Positions 45,000 through 56,142 of a stretch of 64,000 nucleotides of DNA are shown piece after piece (within the stretch, counting starts at the first letter, position 1; the number at the start of each line of letters is the position of its first letter). A program made the translations under genes and the position numbers. The DNA comes from Dugong dugon (lineage: Eukaryota; Chordata; Mammalia; Sirenia; Dugongidae), in the NCBI GenBank assembly GCA_030035585.1, contig CM057460.1, positions 128,572,714 to 128,636,713 of the forward strand, in the 5' to 3' direction. Under the pieces are notes generated by a model that saw only the letters and a program-made list of their open reading frames with translations, searched no databases and was not told the DNA's origin.

Positions 45000-45640
45000 T
45001 TCAATCCAGTTCCTTTCCTAGATGTGGATGTATTATGTATTTTCTAACCTTCTTTTTTCCTCAACAATGTAATTTTGATATCTTTCCAAGAGAGCAAGCA
45101 CAAATCTACTCTTCTTAGCCATTGAGTACAACTAATGATAGCTTAGGAGTCCCTGGCTGGTACTAATGGTTAAGCGCTTGACTACTAGCTGAAAGGTTGG
45201 TGATTCGAATCCACCCAGATGTGCCTTGGAAAACAGCTTTGGTAATCAACTTCTGAAAGGCCACAGCCTTGAAAATCCTATGGAACAGCTCTACTCAGTG
45301 CACGTGAGTTGCCGTGAGTCGGCAAGGACTTGACTGCCACTAACAACAACAACATACTATAGCTTATGTAATTATTATTTTTATTAGGCCTTTTCCTCAA
45401 TACTTTCACCATTATAAACAATTTAGTAATGAACATCCTGTTGTCAACTTCCTTGTTGATGTGCTAGTATTTCTATAAGATATAAAGTGGTAAGTAGACA
45501 CACACACATACATACCTTCAAACCATAGGAGATGCTGCCAAATTGCTTTCCAAAATGCACAGATTTGTATTCCCATCAGTATTCTGTAAGAGTTTCAACT
45601 TCTCATAACTTTGCCAACACCTGACTTTATGACATAAAAG
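45000..45640 (-). mobile_element. Old L1 (L1M/HAL1-like) fragment interrupted by a SINE
   Basis: Bases 45060-45135 and 45360-45630 together follow old L1 ORF2 C-terminal and 3' sequence in reverse: GATATCTTTCCAAGAGAGCA, ACCATTATAAACAATTTAGT, GTATTTCTATAAGATATAAA, GCTGCCAAATTGCTTTCCAA, TTGTATTCCCATCAGTATTC and TTTGCCAACACC. The AfroSINE at 45145-45353 splits it. Confidence 0.75.
45145..45353 (+). mobile_element. AfroSINE nested in old L1
   Basis: AGGAGTCCCTGGCTGGTACT, GGTTAAGCGCTTGACTACTA, GGTGATTCGAATCCACCCAG, ATCAACTTCTGAAAGGCCAC, AGTTGCCGTGAGTCGGCAAG and a CACTAACAACAACAAC tail. ATAGCTTA flanks it (45138-45145 and about 45359-45366). Confidence 0.93.
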
Positions 45641-46452
45641 GACACCTGGTCTTTATTTCTGTATTCAATCATTCCTGGAAAAGCTGCAAAAGTAAGGTTA
45701 AAATAATTCCTGGACATGAATTCCAGGTTCCTCTATGTTCAGATGGATGAGTTCTCTTCAGCTCATTAGTCAATGGTGAAAAAAGCTAAAGATGCTACCA
45801 ACAATTAAAAAAAAAAAAAAACAAAGAAAGCAGAAACTCAAATACAATATTTCAATCTTCAGTTTTCAGTCTGGAAAGAGAAGGACAGGGAGAGAGATTG
45901 ACAGGAAGTCATTGAAAGAGGGAGTGATGGAAATGAACAAGAAAGACAGAAGCTAATAATCCTTAAGAAAATGCAGTTATATTTCAGGTTCTGTGGTAGC
46001 TGCTGTTGGTAAATGGAGTGAAAAACTGTTCAGCCCTAAAGAGTCTTTTAATGTAGGGAGAGAGGTAGATGAGTCATTAGACATTTACATTCAAGTATGA
46101 TAGTTAGCATAGAGGTGCTGTGAGAACATAAGACCCTGGTGGAATCCTGGCCTTCACAACATGATGAGTAAGACATGGCAGAGGTGCTGTCTGAGAGACC
46201 TGCCATACTTTCCAGTGCAGCTACTACACTGGACTTAGATATATACAACAAAATCCTGATACAGCATAATAGAGACGGTCTCATAACCCATGCAATGGAA
46301 CAACCTTATAACTCATAACTCTTAATGAGTTCCTTTGGGATTTGAGCAGGCTTCAACAAAGACCTGCTTTCTTATGAATTCTGTACTCTAAAAAGCATTC
46401 CATGGAGAAGGTCCTGATAGTTTTAAAACATAGAGAAAGGAAAAATGTCTCC
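45641..46452. other. Unassigned intergenic sequence
   Basis: Contains an A-run near 45808. No gene or named repeat. Confidence 0.4.
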
Positions 46453-46482
46453 TAGATATAAATACTAAAATAGCAAAGGAGG

Positions 46483-46811
46483 AAAATGTTGTTTTTGTTG
46501 TTGTTAGGTGCCATGGAGTCGGTTCTGACTCATAGCAACCCTATGTATAACAGAACGAAACACTGCCTGGTCCTGTGCCATCCTCACAATCACTGTCATG
46601 CTTAAGCCCATTGTTGCAGCCCCTGTGTCAATCCATCTCATTGAGGGTCTTCCTCGTTTTTGCTGACCCTCTACCAAGCATGATGTCCTTCTCCAGGGAC
46701 TGATCCCTCCTGACAACATGTCCAAAGTGAGACATAGTCTAGCCATCCTTGCTTCTAAGGAACATTCTAGTTGTACTTCTTCCAAGACGGGCTTGTTCAT
46801 TCTTTTGGCGG
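46483..46811 (-). mobile_element. RTE (BovB-like) 3' end, 5'-truncated, with exact 30-bp target duplication
   Basis: Reversed RTE 3' end: GTTGTTGTTAGGTGCCATGG, GTCGGTTCTGACTCATAGCA, AACAGAACGAAACACTGCCT, CCATTGTTGCAGCCCCTGTG and CTTCTCCAGGGACTGATCCC, down to CAAGACGGGCTTGTTCATTC. Thirty identical bases (46453-46482 and 46812-46841, beginning TAGATATAAATACTAAAATA) flank it exactly. It carries only the end of the coding region and the 3' UTR. Confidence 0.96.
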
Positions 46812-46841
46812 TAGATATAAATACTAAAATAGCAAAGGAGG

Positions 46842-47224
46842 CAAATAAGAATATTTAAAAAGTGTTTCTTTTTTTGGGGGAGGGCAGGGTTTGATGTGAA
46901 GGTGTGTGATTGTTAGAACATGTAAAGATTAGAATGTATGTACCTACTCTGGTAAGGTTGTATATGTGAGTGAGCTGGACAAAACGAAACAAAATCAACC
47001 TTTGTAGATATGGTAAAGAGATGATAAAAGAGCAGCAGGATGGATGTGTATGCATTTGTGAATACTCATATTTATACAAAGCATGTGTCCATTGCCAAAG
47101 CCTTTGGGTACATCTGCATAATTGAAAACTCTGACATAATCAGCACACTGGAAAAAACAGCAATAACTAGATAATACCCAAAACATAAAATACTCTGAGC
47201 ATTCTCTATGAATTACTTGTCCCT
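46842..47224. other. Unassigned intergenic sequence
   Basis: No recognised feature. Confidence 0.4.
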
Positions 47225-47232
47225 AGTGAACT

Positions 47233-47385
47233 CTGGTGGGCAGTGGTTAAGAGTTTGGCTGCTAAGCAAAAAGTCTGCAGTGCGAATCCACCAGCTGCTC
47301 CTTGGAAACCCTATGGGGCAGTTCTACTCTGTCCTATAGGGTCGCTATGAGTCGGAATCGACTTGACAGCAATGGGTTAAATGGG
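47233..47385 (+). mobile_element. AfroSINE (first of a tandem pair)
   Basis: CTGGTGGGCAGTGGTTAAGA, CAGTGCGAATCCACCAGCTG, CCCTATGGGGCAGTTCTACT, GGGTCGCTATGAGTCGGAAT and CGACTTGACAGCAATGGG. It is one of the least diverged copies in the window. AGTGAACT lies at 47225-47232 and 47386-47393. Confidence 0.96.
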
Positions 47386-47393
47386 AGTGAACT

Positions 47394-47614
47394 TCAAGGA
47401 AGCACTGGTGGTGTAGTGGTTAAAGCACTCAGCTGTTAACCAAAAAGTAGTTGGTTCAAACTCACTAGCTGCTCCATGGAAGACAGATGTGGCAGTCTGC
47501 TTCTGTAAAGATTTACAGCCTTGGAAATCCTATGGGACAGTTTTACTCTGTCCTATAAGGTCGCTGTGAGTTGGAATCGACTTGAGGCCGTGGGTTTATT
47601 TTGTTTTTTTTTAC
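47394..47614 (+). mobile_element. AfroSINE (second of a tandem pair)
   Basis: TCAAGGAAGCACTGGTGGTG, GAAGACAGATGTGGCAGTCT, GTAAAGATTTACAGCCTTGG, AAGGTCGCTGTGAGTTGGAA and a T-rich tail. AGTGAACT precedes it at 47386-47393 and follows it at 47615-47622, so both SINEs share one target site. It belongs to the longer-bodied subtype, unlike its neighbour. Confidence 0.96.
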
Positions 47615-47622
47615 AGTGAACT

Positions 47623-49059
47623 CCATCAGACAATAGGCTGAGCAGATAATTGATATATATTCAGTGCCCTGAAGGTCAATGGATTCTCTGACTTTTGAAC
47701 TAGCAGAAGAGATATGGTATTTCAGAGTATGAGAGCTTTGGCTAGGAATATCCTTTCAAACACAGAACTTTCCTCTAGTGATCTCTAAAATCATCAGGGC
47801 TCTTAGGAAAATAAGTGGCTTGCCTGGTTCATAGAATAAAACAATACTTCCCAATTGCACCAAGAAGCACTCGCTCTTCTGTTCCTGCTGTGCTTGTGAG
47901 GCATCCATGGCAGGACGAATTTCAAAGAGCCAGCTACCATGGCAGACAGCTGGAGCCAGCCCTCTGAGAGCTCTCTCTTTTCTCTTCCTCTCTACCATCA
48001 GCCTCTCATGGAGGCTATAGGAGTCCTGAAGGTCTTCTCCCTCAGCTCCAGTGTATCTACTGAAGCTCATTTCCACTTTCTACTCTGTGCTTTAATCCAA
48101 CTCGATTACAGTCCCCTACCATGTTCAAAGTCTTAAATGTCTTGGTTTGTTACATGTCTCCATCCAAGTACAGGTGCTAGTTTAATTAACAAAAGAACTG
48201 CTGATGGAGAAGAGGCAGAGGACATGGTATTTCTGCATCTGCTCCCACTTATACATGCCAAAAAGTAAGGTTCTGTACAGGGTAAACACGACTTTTGCGT
48301 CACTTGTATTGCCTGAGGCAATAATGACCCATTTGCTGGCAGTATCAGAGAAGAACTGATCTTGTGTGGACATCTATTGTGGATGCAAACCAGAAAGCAT
48401 ATGCTCCTGCAACAAAAATACATCATGTCACTTTCACTTTCTCTAATGGCTATAAAACAGAGTCTGGAACCTGGCTGAGTCAGAGTACAAGAATCTTTAG
48501 ATGTAAAATAATAAAATAATTACCCTATTGAAGTTCCATCTCTATAAATTAACGTATAAAGGATCAAAATTTTCCAAACTTGATGGATGTAGAATGCTTG
48601 ATTTTAATTAAAAACATTGATTGCCACAGAAATATGATTTGGTGTCCAGGGATACAGTTTCCCAAATGGAGCCCTGAAACTTGGAATAATTGGTTGGCTT
48701 TGGACTTTCAGTTCTCTTTTGTCTTGACTGCAATTCTCTGTAAACTGTCAAACATGCTGGGGTCCTCTGAGACCCTGACATCATGCATCTACAGTGCAAT
48801 AAGCACAGCTAGGTCAACTTATAGATTTAGGTAAGATTAAAACTTAGTTTAAAATGTTCATAAAGAGAGAAAGTATAGTTCTTTTTCACAATTATTCTTT
48901 AGGAAAGCATTGTGATTATCATTTACTCCATAGTTTTATTCTCTCCTTCTCCTTCCAGAGTGTGAGATGTTCAGGGACTGAAATGGCAGTGCTCAAATTT
49001 ACAATCTTGAGGTCAGTTACTGTCAATTTCAGTTTCAACTCAGCACATCCCCCCATTAC
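47623..49059. other. Unassigned intergenic sequence with weak coding-like frames
   Basis: Minus frames at 47756-48076 (106 residues) and 48182-48373 (63 residues, containing DTASKWVIIASGNTSDAKVV) have ordinary-looking amino-acid content, but I recognise neither. No second exon or polyadenylation context is evident. Confidence 0.35.
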
Positions 49060-49236
49060 TCCACGTTTTCTTCTTCACACTATTGGTGTCTATCTCTCTA
49101 TCTTCCATGAAATTTCAAGCTCCTGTGAAAACCTAGATCACATTTTTATTCATCTTTGTGTATCTTCCAGCCTAGCCCCTAGAATAGTGTTTTGTACTCA
49201 TTAACAGTTCAATAAATATTTGTTGAAGAAGGAAAT
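49060..49236 (+). mobile_element. L2 LINE 3' end
   Basis: TTTCAAGCTCCTGTGAAAAC, CATCTTTGTGTATCTTCCAG, CCTAGCCCCTAGAATAGTGT and TTCAATAAATATTTGTTGAA match the L2 3' end (AGCTCCATGAGGG ... CAATAAATATTTGTTGAATG). The plus frame across it (48854-49204) is therefore chance. Confidence 0.8.
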
Positions 49237-51437
49237 AGAGGACAATGTTTCCCAAAGCAAGTTACATGACATGATTATAAACAGTAAACAAATTAATCTC
49301 TTTATCCTAATACTAATATAATTATTTTATGCTTGTTGTAAAAATCACATAACTTATATATCAGATCTGTAACATCATTAGTATTGTTTATGGCAAGTAA
49401 AAATGAGAATAAATCTTAAAAGAATAAATATTAACAATATCAGACTAATACTAACATAAGTTTTATGCGAATAAATTGTGACACTAGTATGTTTGAGAAA
49501 CAATGGTATAAGGAAACTCAGGAGGCCATAACTAGACAGTATTTATTATTATCAAATGAGTTTGAGTGGTGGGGGGTACCCACAAAGACATCAGAACTGA
49601 ACTCAGTTTTAGAGCAGGAAGAACACAGGACTCTTAATGTTGGGAGTTTGGGTCTGTAACAACTCTAGATCTTGACTTTCTTATCAGCAAAAGCAGCTGA
49701 TTGGACTCAGGTCAGCCCCTAATTCCCAAACATAAGCACCAGATAAGTGTACTGAAAGGCGTACATGTGCACTTTAAAGAGCCATTTTTTGGTGTGTTGT
49801 TTTGTTTTTTCTCTAAGTAAGTTCTTTTTGTTCACTCTGATTTTTATACAGCATGGCTCTGATCCAATTTGCTGCCAACAACAATATGATCTGTCTCGTT
49901 ATTATATGGGTGAGAATGTGACAATAAACTTAATTTTGGACTCTGGCAAGTCAGATCTTGACATGCTACGGCTCCTCTGGTAGTAATTCAAACAAGTTTC
50001 AGTGTCCTTCCAGAGCAAGTGAATGCAAGTGATTTATGTATTTTTTTCATCTGTACAAACTGAAATTTTTTATAATACCTTTCTCTTGGTAAATAACACA
50101 TTTTATATAACCAGTTTATGCTCCCATATGTTACTCATGCTGATATCTGTCTATTAATGACTTAGTGAGCACTTACAGCCCTGCTTCATCAATAAACACA
50201 GATTTATATTGCTTCCATGAACTCTAAAGCAGTAAATTTGCTCTAAACAAGGTTTATGGTAAACATAAATGAATTATAGATTCAAAATACATATTGGCTG
50301 TGGTACCATGTTACTGTAAGTCCATACAAAACATAACTGATGATACCTAATAGAAAATTTCCCATTAGGTTCAACCCAACCACCAGTATCCCTTCCTAAT
50401 CCTAATGACGTTCTCTTGCTTTTCATTACATGACTTTTAGGATGAGACATTTTGAATAAAACTGCATGTATATTTTTCTTAAATTTTTATTCTCTTTTCT
50501 CTGACTTTAATTTCCTTAATATGTCACTCTGTAGTATCTGTTAGAATGGCTGACTCTAAAAGTTTCCTTTTGCTACATTTCACGTCTGTTCAAACTATAA
50601 AACAAATGACGATTCTCTTTCATTCTTTGCATGAAACGACATGAATTACAATAGTCTGATATAAAATGTAATTGCTCTAGTAATGCTTGAAACTGGCCTC
50701 TGAGGAATGGTGTTGGAAGGTCTCAGTGGGACGTTCATTTAGTTGAAATCATTGTGTCCTTAGGTCAGCCCCTAACTTCCCAGATTTTCTTCAGTGATAC
50801 AGTATGACACCATGAAAGTATGTTCACAATCAAATTTACTCTCATAAGCAGATGTTACAGCAAATCTTTTATTCACCTAGGTGAGTTGGCAAGATCCAAG
50901 CAAAATTCCTTATTAGATGAAATGTTCCCAATTACTCAGTGGATTAATACAAATCTATTTATCTGAACCTTCAGCTGGCAGTGTAAACTCTTCTGAGTTC
51001 ATTGCTAACACTCTAGAAAAGAAGGTCATATTGTGCAAGAGATAAAAACAAAGAAGAAGAAAAAGAATAAGCAATACAATTATTTTGAGACCAACAAGCA
51101 GTATTTGAATACCTGGAAAAGCAATTGACTACAGACCTTTTATTCCAAAAAGGGGTGGGAGGGTCCTCCTAAACAGCAAATGACAACTAAGAAAGCATTT
51201 GTGGATCATTTGAAAATACTTCCTTGAGTAGCCCCATATTACTTACTGCCTTAAAACCTATAGACCAGCAACTCAGGACCTTCAAACAGTCATTTAATTT
51301 TTATTCATTTAAGTGACTTAATTGACCACTGCACTTTGACACTCAAAACATAAACACATACATTTGTTTAATTATATGAACCAGCCATTGCATTACACAT
51401 AATCACATATATTTTCTCACTTAATTTACTTGATAAC
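49237..51437. other. Unassigned intergenic sequence
   Basis: 2.2 kb of AT-rich sequence with no coding signal and no repeat I can name. 49765-49983 holds a 72-residue frame that begins hydrophobic. It is too short and unlike anything known to call. Confidence 0.45.
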
Positions 51438-51912
51438 TGTTATGGATTGAATTGTGTCCCCAAAAAATATCTGTCAACTTGACTAGGTCATGATTCCCAG
51501 TATTGTATGATTGTGTTATCTGATGTGATTTCCTTATGTGTTGTAAACTCTATCACTGTGATGAGGTTATACTGATGAGGTTGACAAGATTAGATAGTGT
51601 CTTAATGCAATCTCTTTTGAGATATAAAAGACAGAAGTGAGCAGAGACACATGGGAACCTCACACCCCCGAGAAAGCAGTGCTGGGAGCGGAGCGCGTCC
51701 TTTGGACCTGAGGTTCATGCGCAGAGAAGCTCCCAGACCAAAAGAAGACTGATGACACCAACCTTCCTGCAGAGCCGATGGAGAAAGCATTCCCCTGGAG
51801 CTGACGCCCTGAATTTGGACTTGTAACCCACTGGACTGTGAGAGAACAAACTTTTTGCTAAATCCATCCACTTGTGGTATTTCTGTTAAATCAGCACTGG
51901 ATGACGAAGACA
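51438..51912 (+). mobile_element. Solo LTR, MaLR-type, same family as 7071 and 24682
   Basis: A 475-bp LTR starting TGTTATGGATTGAATTGTGT and ending GATGACGAAGACA, flanked by ATAAC/ATAAT (4 of 5 bases match). It has no internal region and is diverged from its sisters by a similar amount, which suggests a shared old burst. Confidence 0.85.
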
Positions 51913-51919
51913 ATAATCA

Positions 51920-52080
51920 TATGAATACAGCATTATTATCCATATTTTGCTGATGAGGCTGCTGAAGCTCAGGGAAGTTACAGAATTTTTCCCAAGGTCA
52001 TGGAACAAATAGGTAGAATACCTGAGATTTTAATACAGACTCACATAGCTCCAAAGCCCATGTTCTCTCTACTATATTAT
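51920..52080 (-). mobile_element. MIR SINE
   Basis: TTATCCATATTTTGCTGATG, GAAGCTCAGGGAAGTTACAG, CCCAAGGTCATGGAACAAAT and GCTCCAAAGCCCATGTTC match reversed MIR. Confidence 0.75.
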
Positions 52081-52336
52081 GCTTCTTAAAACACTAGAGT
52101 TAATCATACAAAACTTCTGTTTTTATTGGTCAAAAAGAGTAGAACATAGTCAACTTCATATTGTTTACCTAATAAATTTGGAGTTGTCAGACTTCAGGAA
52201 ACACATAGAACTAGGTATGGTATGCGTTTGTATGATAGCATAAGAAGATCTCTGTGTTTGGAGAGCCACAAAATCTCATTTTGTAGCTTTTGAGAAATTT
52301 TGAGAGATTATCTAGTATAATTATCCATATACTTTT

Positions 52337-52495
52337 GACAAGGGAATAGACCAATGCAATCTCCTAGGGATCTTGTTAACCTGCAGATTCTGATTCAATG
52401 GGTCTGGGGTGGGCCTGAGATTCTGCATTTCTAACAAGCTCCCAGGTGATGCCGAGACTGTGGTCTGGAAACCATGCTTTGAGTAGCAAGAGATT
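52337..52495 (-). mobile_element. MER5A-like hAT-Charlie DNA transposon remnant
   Basis: AGGGATCTTGTTAACCTGCA, TTCTGATTCAATGGGTCTGG, GGTGGGCCTGAGATTCTGCA, TTTCTAACAAGCTCCCAGGT and GACTGTGGTCTGGAAACCAT then TTTGAGTAGCAAG. The central part matches MER5A closely in reverse. The terminal repeats are gone. Confidence 0.8.
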
Positions 52496-52682
52496 AGGCC
52501 ACTACTCTCAAAAATGAGCATCCATTCTTCAAGAATTTCCTGGCCTCTATAGTAGCTGTCTCCAGTCTGCAAAGCTGAATAGAGTAGTATATGCTATGCC
52601 TTGTTTTCCCAAGCCCAGAAATGGGAATTCTACAGGGCTCGGAACAAGGATCTCTGGACTCTGTGCAAGAACTACCTTGGCT

Positions 52683-53765
52683 AATAAGAATTCTGGATGT
52701 ACTTTTTTCAAGACAGATTTCTTCATTCTTCTGGCAGTCTATGGTATATTCAATATTCTTCGACAACACCAGAATTCAACGGCATCAGTTTTTCTTCGGT
52801 CTTCCTTATTCATTGTCCACCTTTTGCATGCATATGAGATGATTGAAAATATCACGGTTTGGGTCAGGCATACCTTAGTCTTCAAAGTGACATCTTTACT
52901 TTTTAACACTTTAAAGAGGTCTTTTGCAGCAGATTTGCCCAGTGCAATACATCGTTTGATTTGTTGACTGCTGCTTCCATGGATGTTGACTGTGGATTCA
53001 AATAAAATGAAATCCTTGACAACATCAGTCTTTACTCCGTTTAGCATCATGTTGCTTATTGGTTCAATTGTGAGGATTTTTGTTTTCCTTATGTTGAGGT
53101 GTAATCCATACTGAAGGCTGTCGTCTTTCATTTTCATCACAAGTGCTTCCAGTCCTCTTCACTTTCAGCAAGCAAGGTTCTGTCATCTGCATATCACAGG
53201 TTGTTAATGAGTTTTCCTCCAATCCTGATGCCCGGTTCTTCTTCATATAGTCCAGCTTCTCGGATCATTTGCTTAGCATACACATTGAATAAATATGGTG
53301 AAAGATACAACCCTGACACACAACTTTCCTGATTTTAAACCATGCAGTATCCCCTTGTTCTGTTCAAACAATTGCCTGTTTGTCTATGCACATGTTCCTC
53401 ATGAGCACAACTAAGTGTTTTGGAATTCCCATTCTTCATAGTGTTATTCACAATTTGTTATGATCCACACAGTCAAATGCATTTGCATAGTCAATAAAAC
53501 ACAGGTGAATATCTTTCCTGTATTCTTAGTTTCAGCCAAGATCCATCTGACATCAGCAGTATCCCTTGTTCCACATCCTCTTCTGAATCCGGCTTGAATT
53601 TCTGGCAGTTCACTGTCGATGTACTGCTGCAACCTCTTTTGAGTGATCTTCACCAAAATTTAACTTGCATGTGATATTAATATGTTTTGAGACTTTCAGC
53701 ATTCTGTTGGATCACCTTTCTTTGGAATGGGCACAAATGTGGGTCTCTTCTAGTCTGTTGGCCAT
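52683..53765 (-). mobile_element. RTE (BovB-like) LINE, RT region, lacking the 3' end
   Basis: Reversed RTE coding region of about 1.1 kb. Minus frame 53444-53656 includes QQYIDSELPEIQAGFRRGCG (an RT block). The intact motif C YADD is coded at 53182-53193. Frame 52739-53140 carries YGLHLNIRKTKILTIEPISN and SISYACKRW-like text through CCRRILNIP. Several stops and shifts separate these. The final ~290 bp present at 46483-46811 are absent, so it is 3'-incomplete, which is unusual for a simple LINE insertion. Confidence 0.93.
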
Positions 53766-54026
53766 TAATTTAGAGATATGCTCCCTTCATCATAGACAGA
53801 CGCATCCGATTATATCATACTATTAGTTGCAGACAGTAAGGAAAAAAATACATTCAAGAAATTTCAGTTGTTGTAAAATGAGGCAAATGAATTAATGAGT
53901 TAATAATCTTGGGAAACTGTGCTATTAAGTCAGTAATGAGGGCCTTGTGAAAATTTAGACTAACGATAATTACTTTGTAAAGACTATAGCTTGCTACCTG
54001 TCTCGTTTAGTTTTTGCTGAATAATC

Positions 54027-54074
54027 AAACCAAAACCAAACCCATTGCTGTCGAGTCGATTCTGACTCATAGCA
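54027..54074 (-). mobile_element. AfroSINE tail fragment
   Basis: AAACCCATTGCTGTCGAGTC followed by GATTCTGACTCATAGC, with an A-rich start. Only about 48 bp. Confidence 0.8.
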
Positions 54075-54077
54075 AAT

Positions 54078-54475
54078 AACAAATCACCCTAAATTTTATT
54101 GGCTTACAATAATAAATATTTAATATTGCTCACAATTTATTAGTTTGTCTAGCTGCATTGGCTGGGCCTAAGTGGTCTAGGCTGGTTCCACTTTCATGAC
54201 TGAGATCTCAGCTGAGACAAATATGATACGTTGATAGCTAGGACCACTCTCTGTGTGGTCTCTCATCCTTAAGAGGCTAGACTGGGATTCGTCACATGGT
54301 GTTCCCAGGATTCCCAACTGAAAAAGAGGCCAAGCCTCATTATAAAAGCCCCTTTTAAACCTATGCCTTATCATGTTTGCTTATATCCCATTGACAATCT
54401 AGTCACAAGGCCAAGCAGAAATTCAAGGGATGGAGACAACAGACTCCACAAATTGGTAAAAGAAGGTGTAAAAGA
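54078..54475 (-). mobile_element. Possible ancient LTR-like interspersed repeat
   Basis: TCACCCTAAATTTTATTGGC, CATTGGCTGGGCCTAAGTGG, GCCAAGCCTCATTATAAAAG, CAAGGCCAAGCAGAAATTCA and GGGATGGAGACAACAGACTC have the rhythm of a mammal-wide LTR read in reverse. I cannot name the family or find its ends. Confidence 0.4.
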
Positions 54476-55342
54476 TTGTCACCTTTTTTATTTATTTCTT
54501 TATTCTATTTGCCATATTTCACTCTCTGGCTATACTAGTCCCACTTTACCCGTATGTAAAATACACTTATACCCATCTCAGAAGTACCAAAAGTCTCATC
54601 CAGTGATGCCGTCAGGTATGAATATAGATGAAGCTCCTTCGATAATTTTTTTTCTTGAACCAGAAACTTGTTAACTGAAAAGACAAATTACTCCCTACAT
54701 CCAGCATATAATGTTGAAACAGGAACAGGAGAATTATGATAGTTCCCATTCAAAAAGAAGAAGAAAGGGAAGCACATGGTGGTCTGTGATCCATAGCAAT
54801 TCTGAAATCCATCCAGGTCTGTACTACCAGATCCTGTTATTCTAGGGGGAATAGAATGTTCTCAGTAGGTCTAGTTATGGTTCTTGGGAGTAGCTTCCTA
54901 ATCTTGCAGTTCTGTATTTTTCTTGGCTATAGGTTCTGGATTTTTTCTCTTTTCTCCCAGACATCCTTCCTTTTCCCTAAGAAACGGCATGTGCTTGCAC
55001 TGAATAATTTCCTCAACCTGCTTCTTAAACACAGAAAGTTTAAGTGCTAACGACTATTTTTTTTTTTTTCATTTTGAACTGTCTTTGTCCCTTTTCATCT
55101 AAGGTTGGTTTCCTATGAATTGCATTCAGTCCTACTCCATGTGCCCAAAAGCTGCATTCTCAATTCTTTTTAATACAAGTCTCGTTCTACTTTGGCCAGA
55201 TGTCAAACTTGTATGGCATAACAACCTTAGATTCTTAGACCTTTAATCCAGCTAAGTATTCTAGAGGACTTTAACAATAGATTTTCTAGTCACAGCCTTA
55301 GTTTTATTTTGGCTCCACATTTAATTTCACATTGAAAATTTA
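54476..55342. other. Unassigned intergenic sequence
   Basis: Frames at 54363-54674 and 54856-55050 (plus) are unsupported. No named repeat recognised. Confidence 0.4.
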
Positions 55343-55360
55343 TATTTTTCATTGTCTTTT

Positions 55361-56142
55361 TATTTATTTATTTATTATACTTCAGGTGCAGGCTTACAGA
55401 ACAAGTAGTTTCTCATGAAACAGTAGTACACATATTGTTTTATGACATTGGTTAACAACCCCACAACATGTCAACCTTCTAACTTCTCAACCATTTTTTT
55501 TGGTGAAAATACACATAGCCAAAGATACACCATTTCAAAAATTTCTACATGCACAGTTCAGTGACATTGTGAGTTAGAATTATGCTCTACATCCTTCTCC
55601 AGCTCTGTCCACAACCCTCTGTTGTGATCCTGGTCAGAGCAGTCAGTGGTGGTAGCTGGGCACCATCTAGCTGTACTGGACTCAGTCCAGTGGAGGCCTA
55701 GGTAGCTGTGGACAATTAGTCCTCCAGACTAATCTTTTCCTTGTATCCTGTTCTCTTTATTTTCCCTTGCTCCAGAAGGGATGAGACCAGTGGAGTATCT
55801 TAGATGGCTGCTCAAAGGCTTTTAACACCCCAGACACTACTCACCAAGGTAGAATGTAGAGCATTGTCTTTATAAGCTTTGTCATGCCAACTGAGCTAGA
55901 TGTTCCCCGAGACCATGGTCCCCACAGCCCTCCACCAAGCAATTCAGTCCCTCAGAGAGTTGGGATGTGTCTATGGGGCTTCCATGACCTATCCTTGCTA
56001 GTTTCCCCTGTATTGTATACTGTCTCACCGTTCACCCAAGCTACCACTTATCTATTGCCTATTTAGTATTTCCCCCCCACCCCTCCCATCCCTGGTAACC
56101 AACAAAGATTGTTACATTTTGTGTGAACTTTTTCATGGTTTT
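55361..56142 (-). other. 3' UTR of L1 copy 2
   Basis: 782 bp. Relative to the fragment at 11300 it lacks about 380 bp between CAGTTCAGTGACATTG and TGAGTTAGAATTATG, including the second copy of the duplicated block. The sense tail is an ATAA-type repeat (reversed TATTTATTTATTTATTATAC at 55361-55380) in place of a plain A-run. Confidence 0.85.

Noticed and set aside
47756-48076. 106-residue minus frame with mixed composition
   Set aside because: No family resemblance, no splice or polyadenylation context, and repeat-derived text cannot be excluded. Kept only as a note in the spacer entry.
48945-48962. Splice-acceptor-like pyrimidine tract CTCTCCTTCTCCTTCCAG
   Set aside because: The downstream sequence is L2-derived and has no open frame consistent with an exon.
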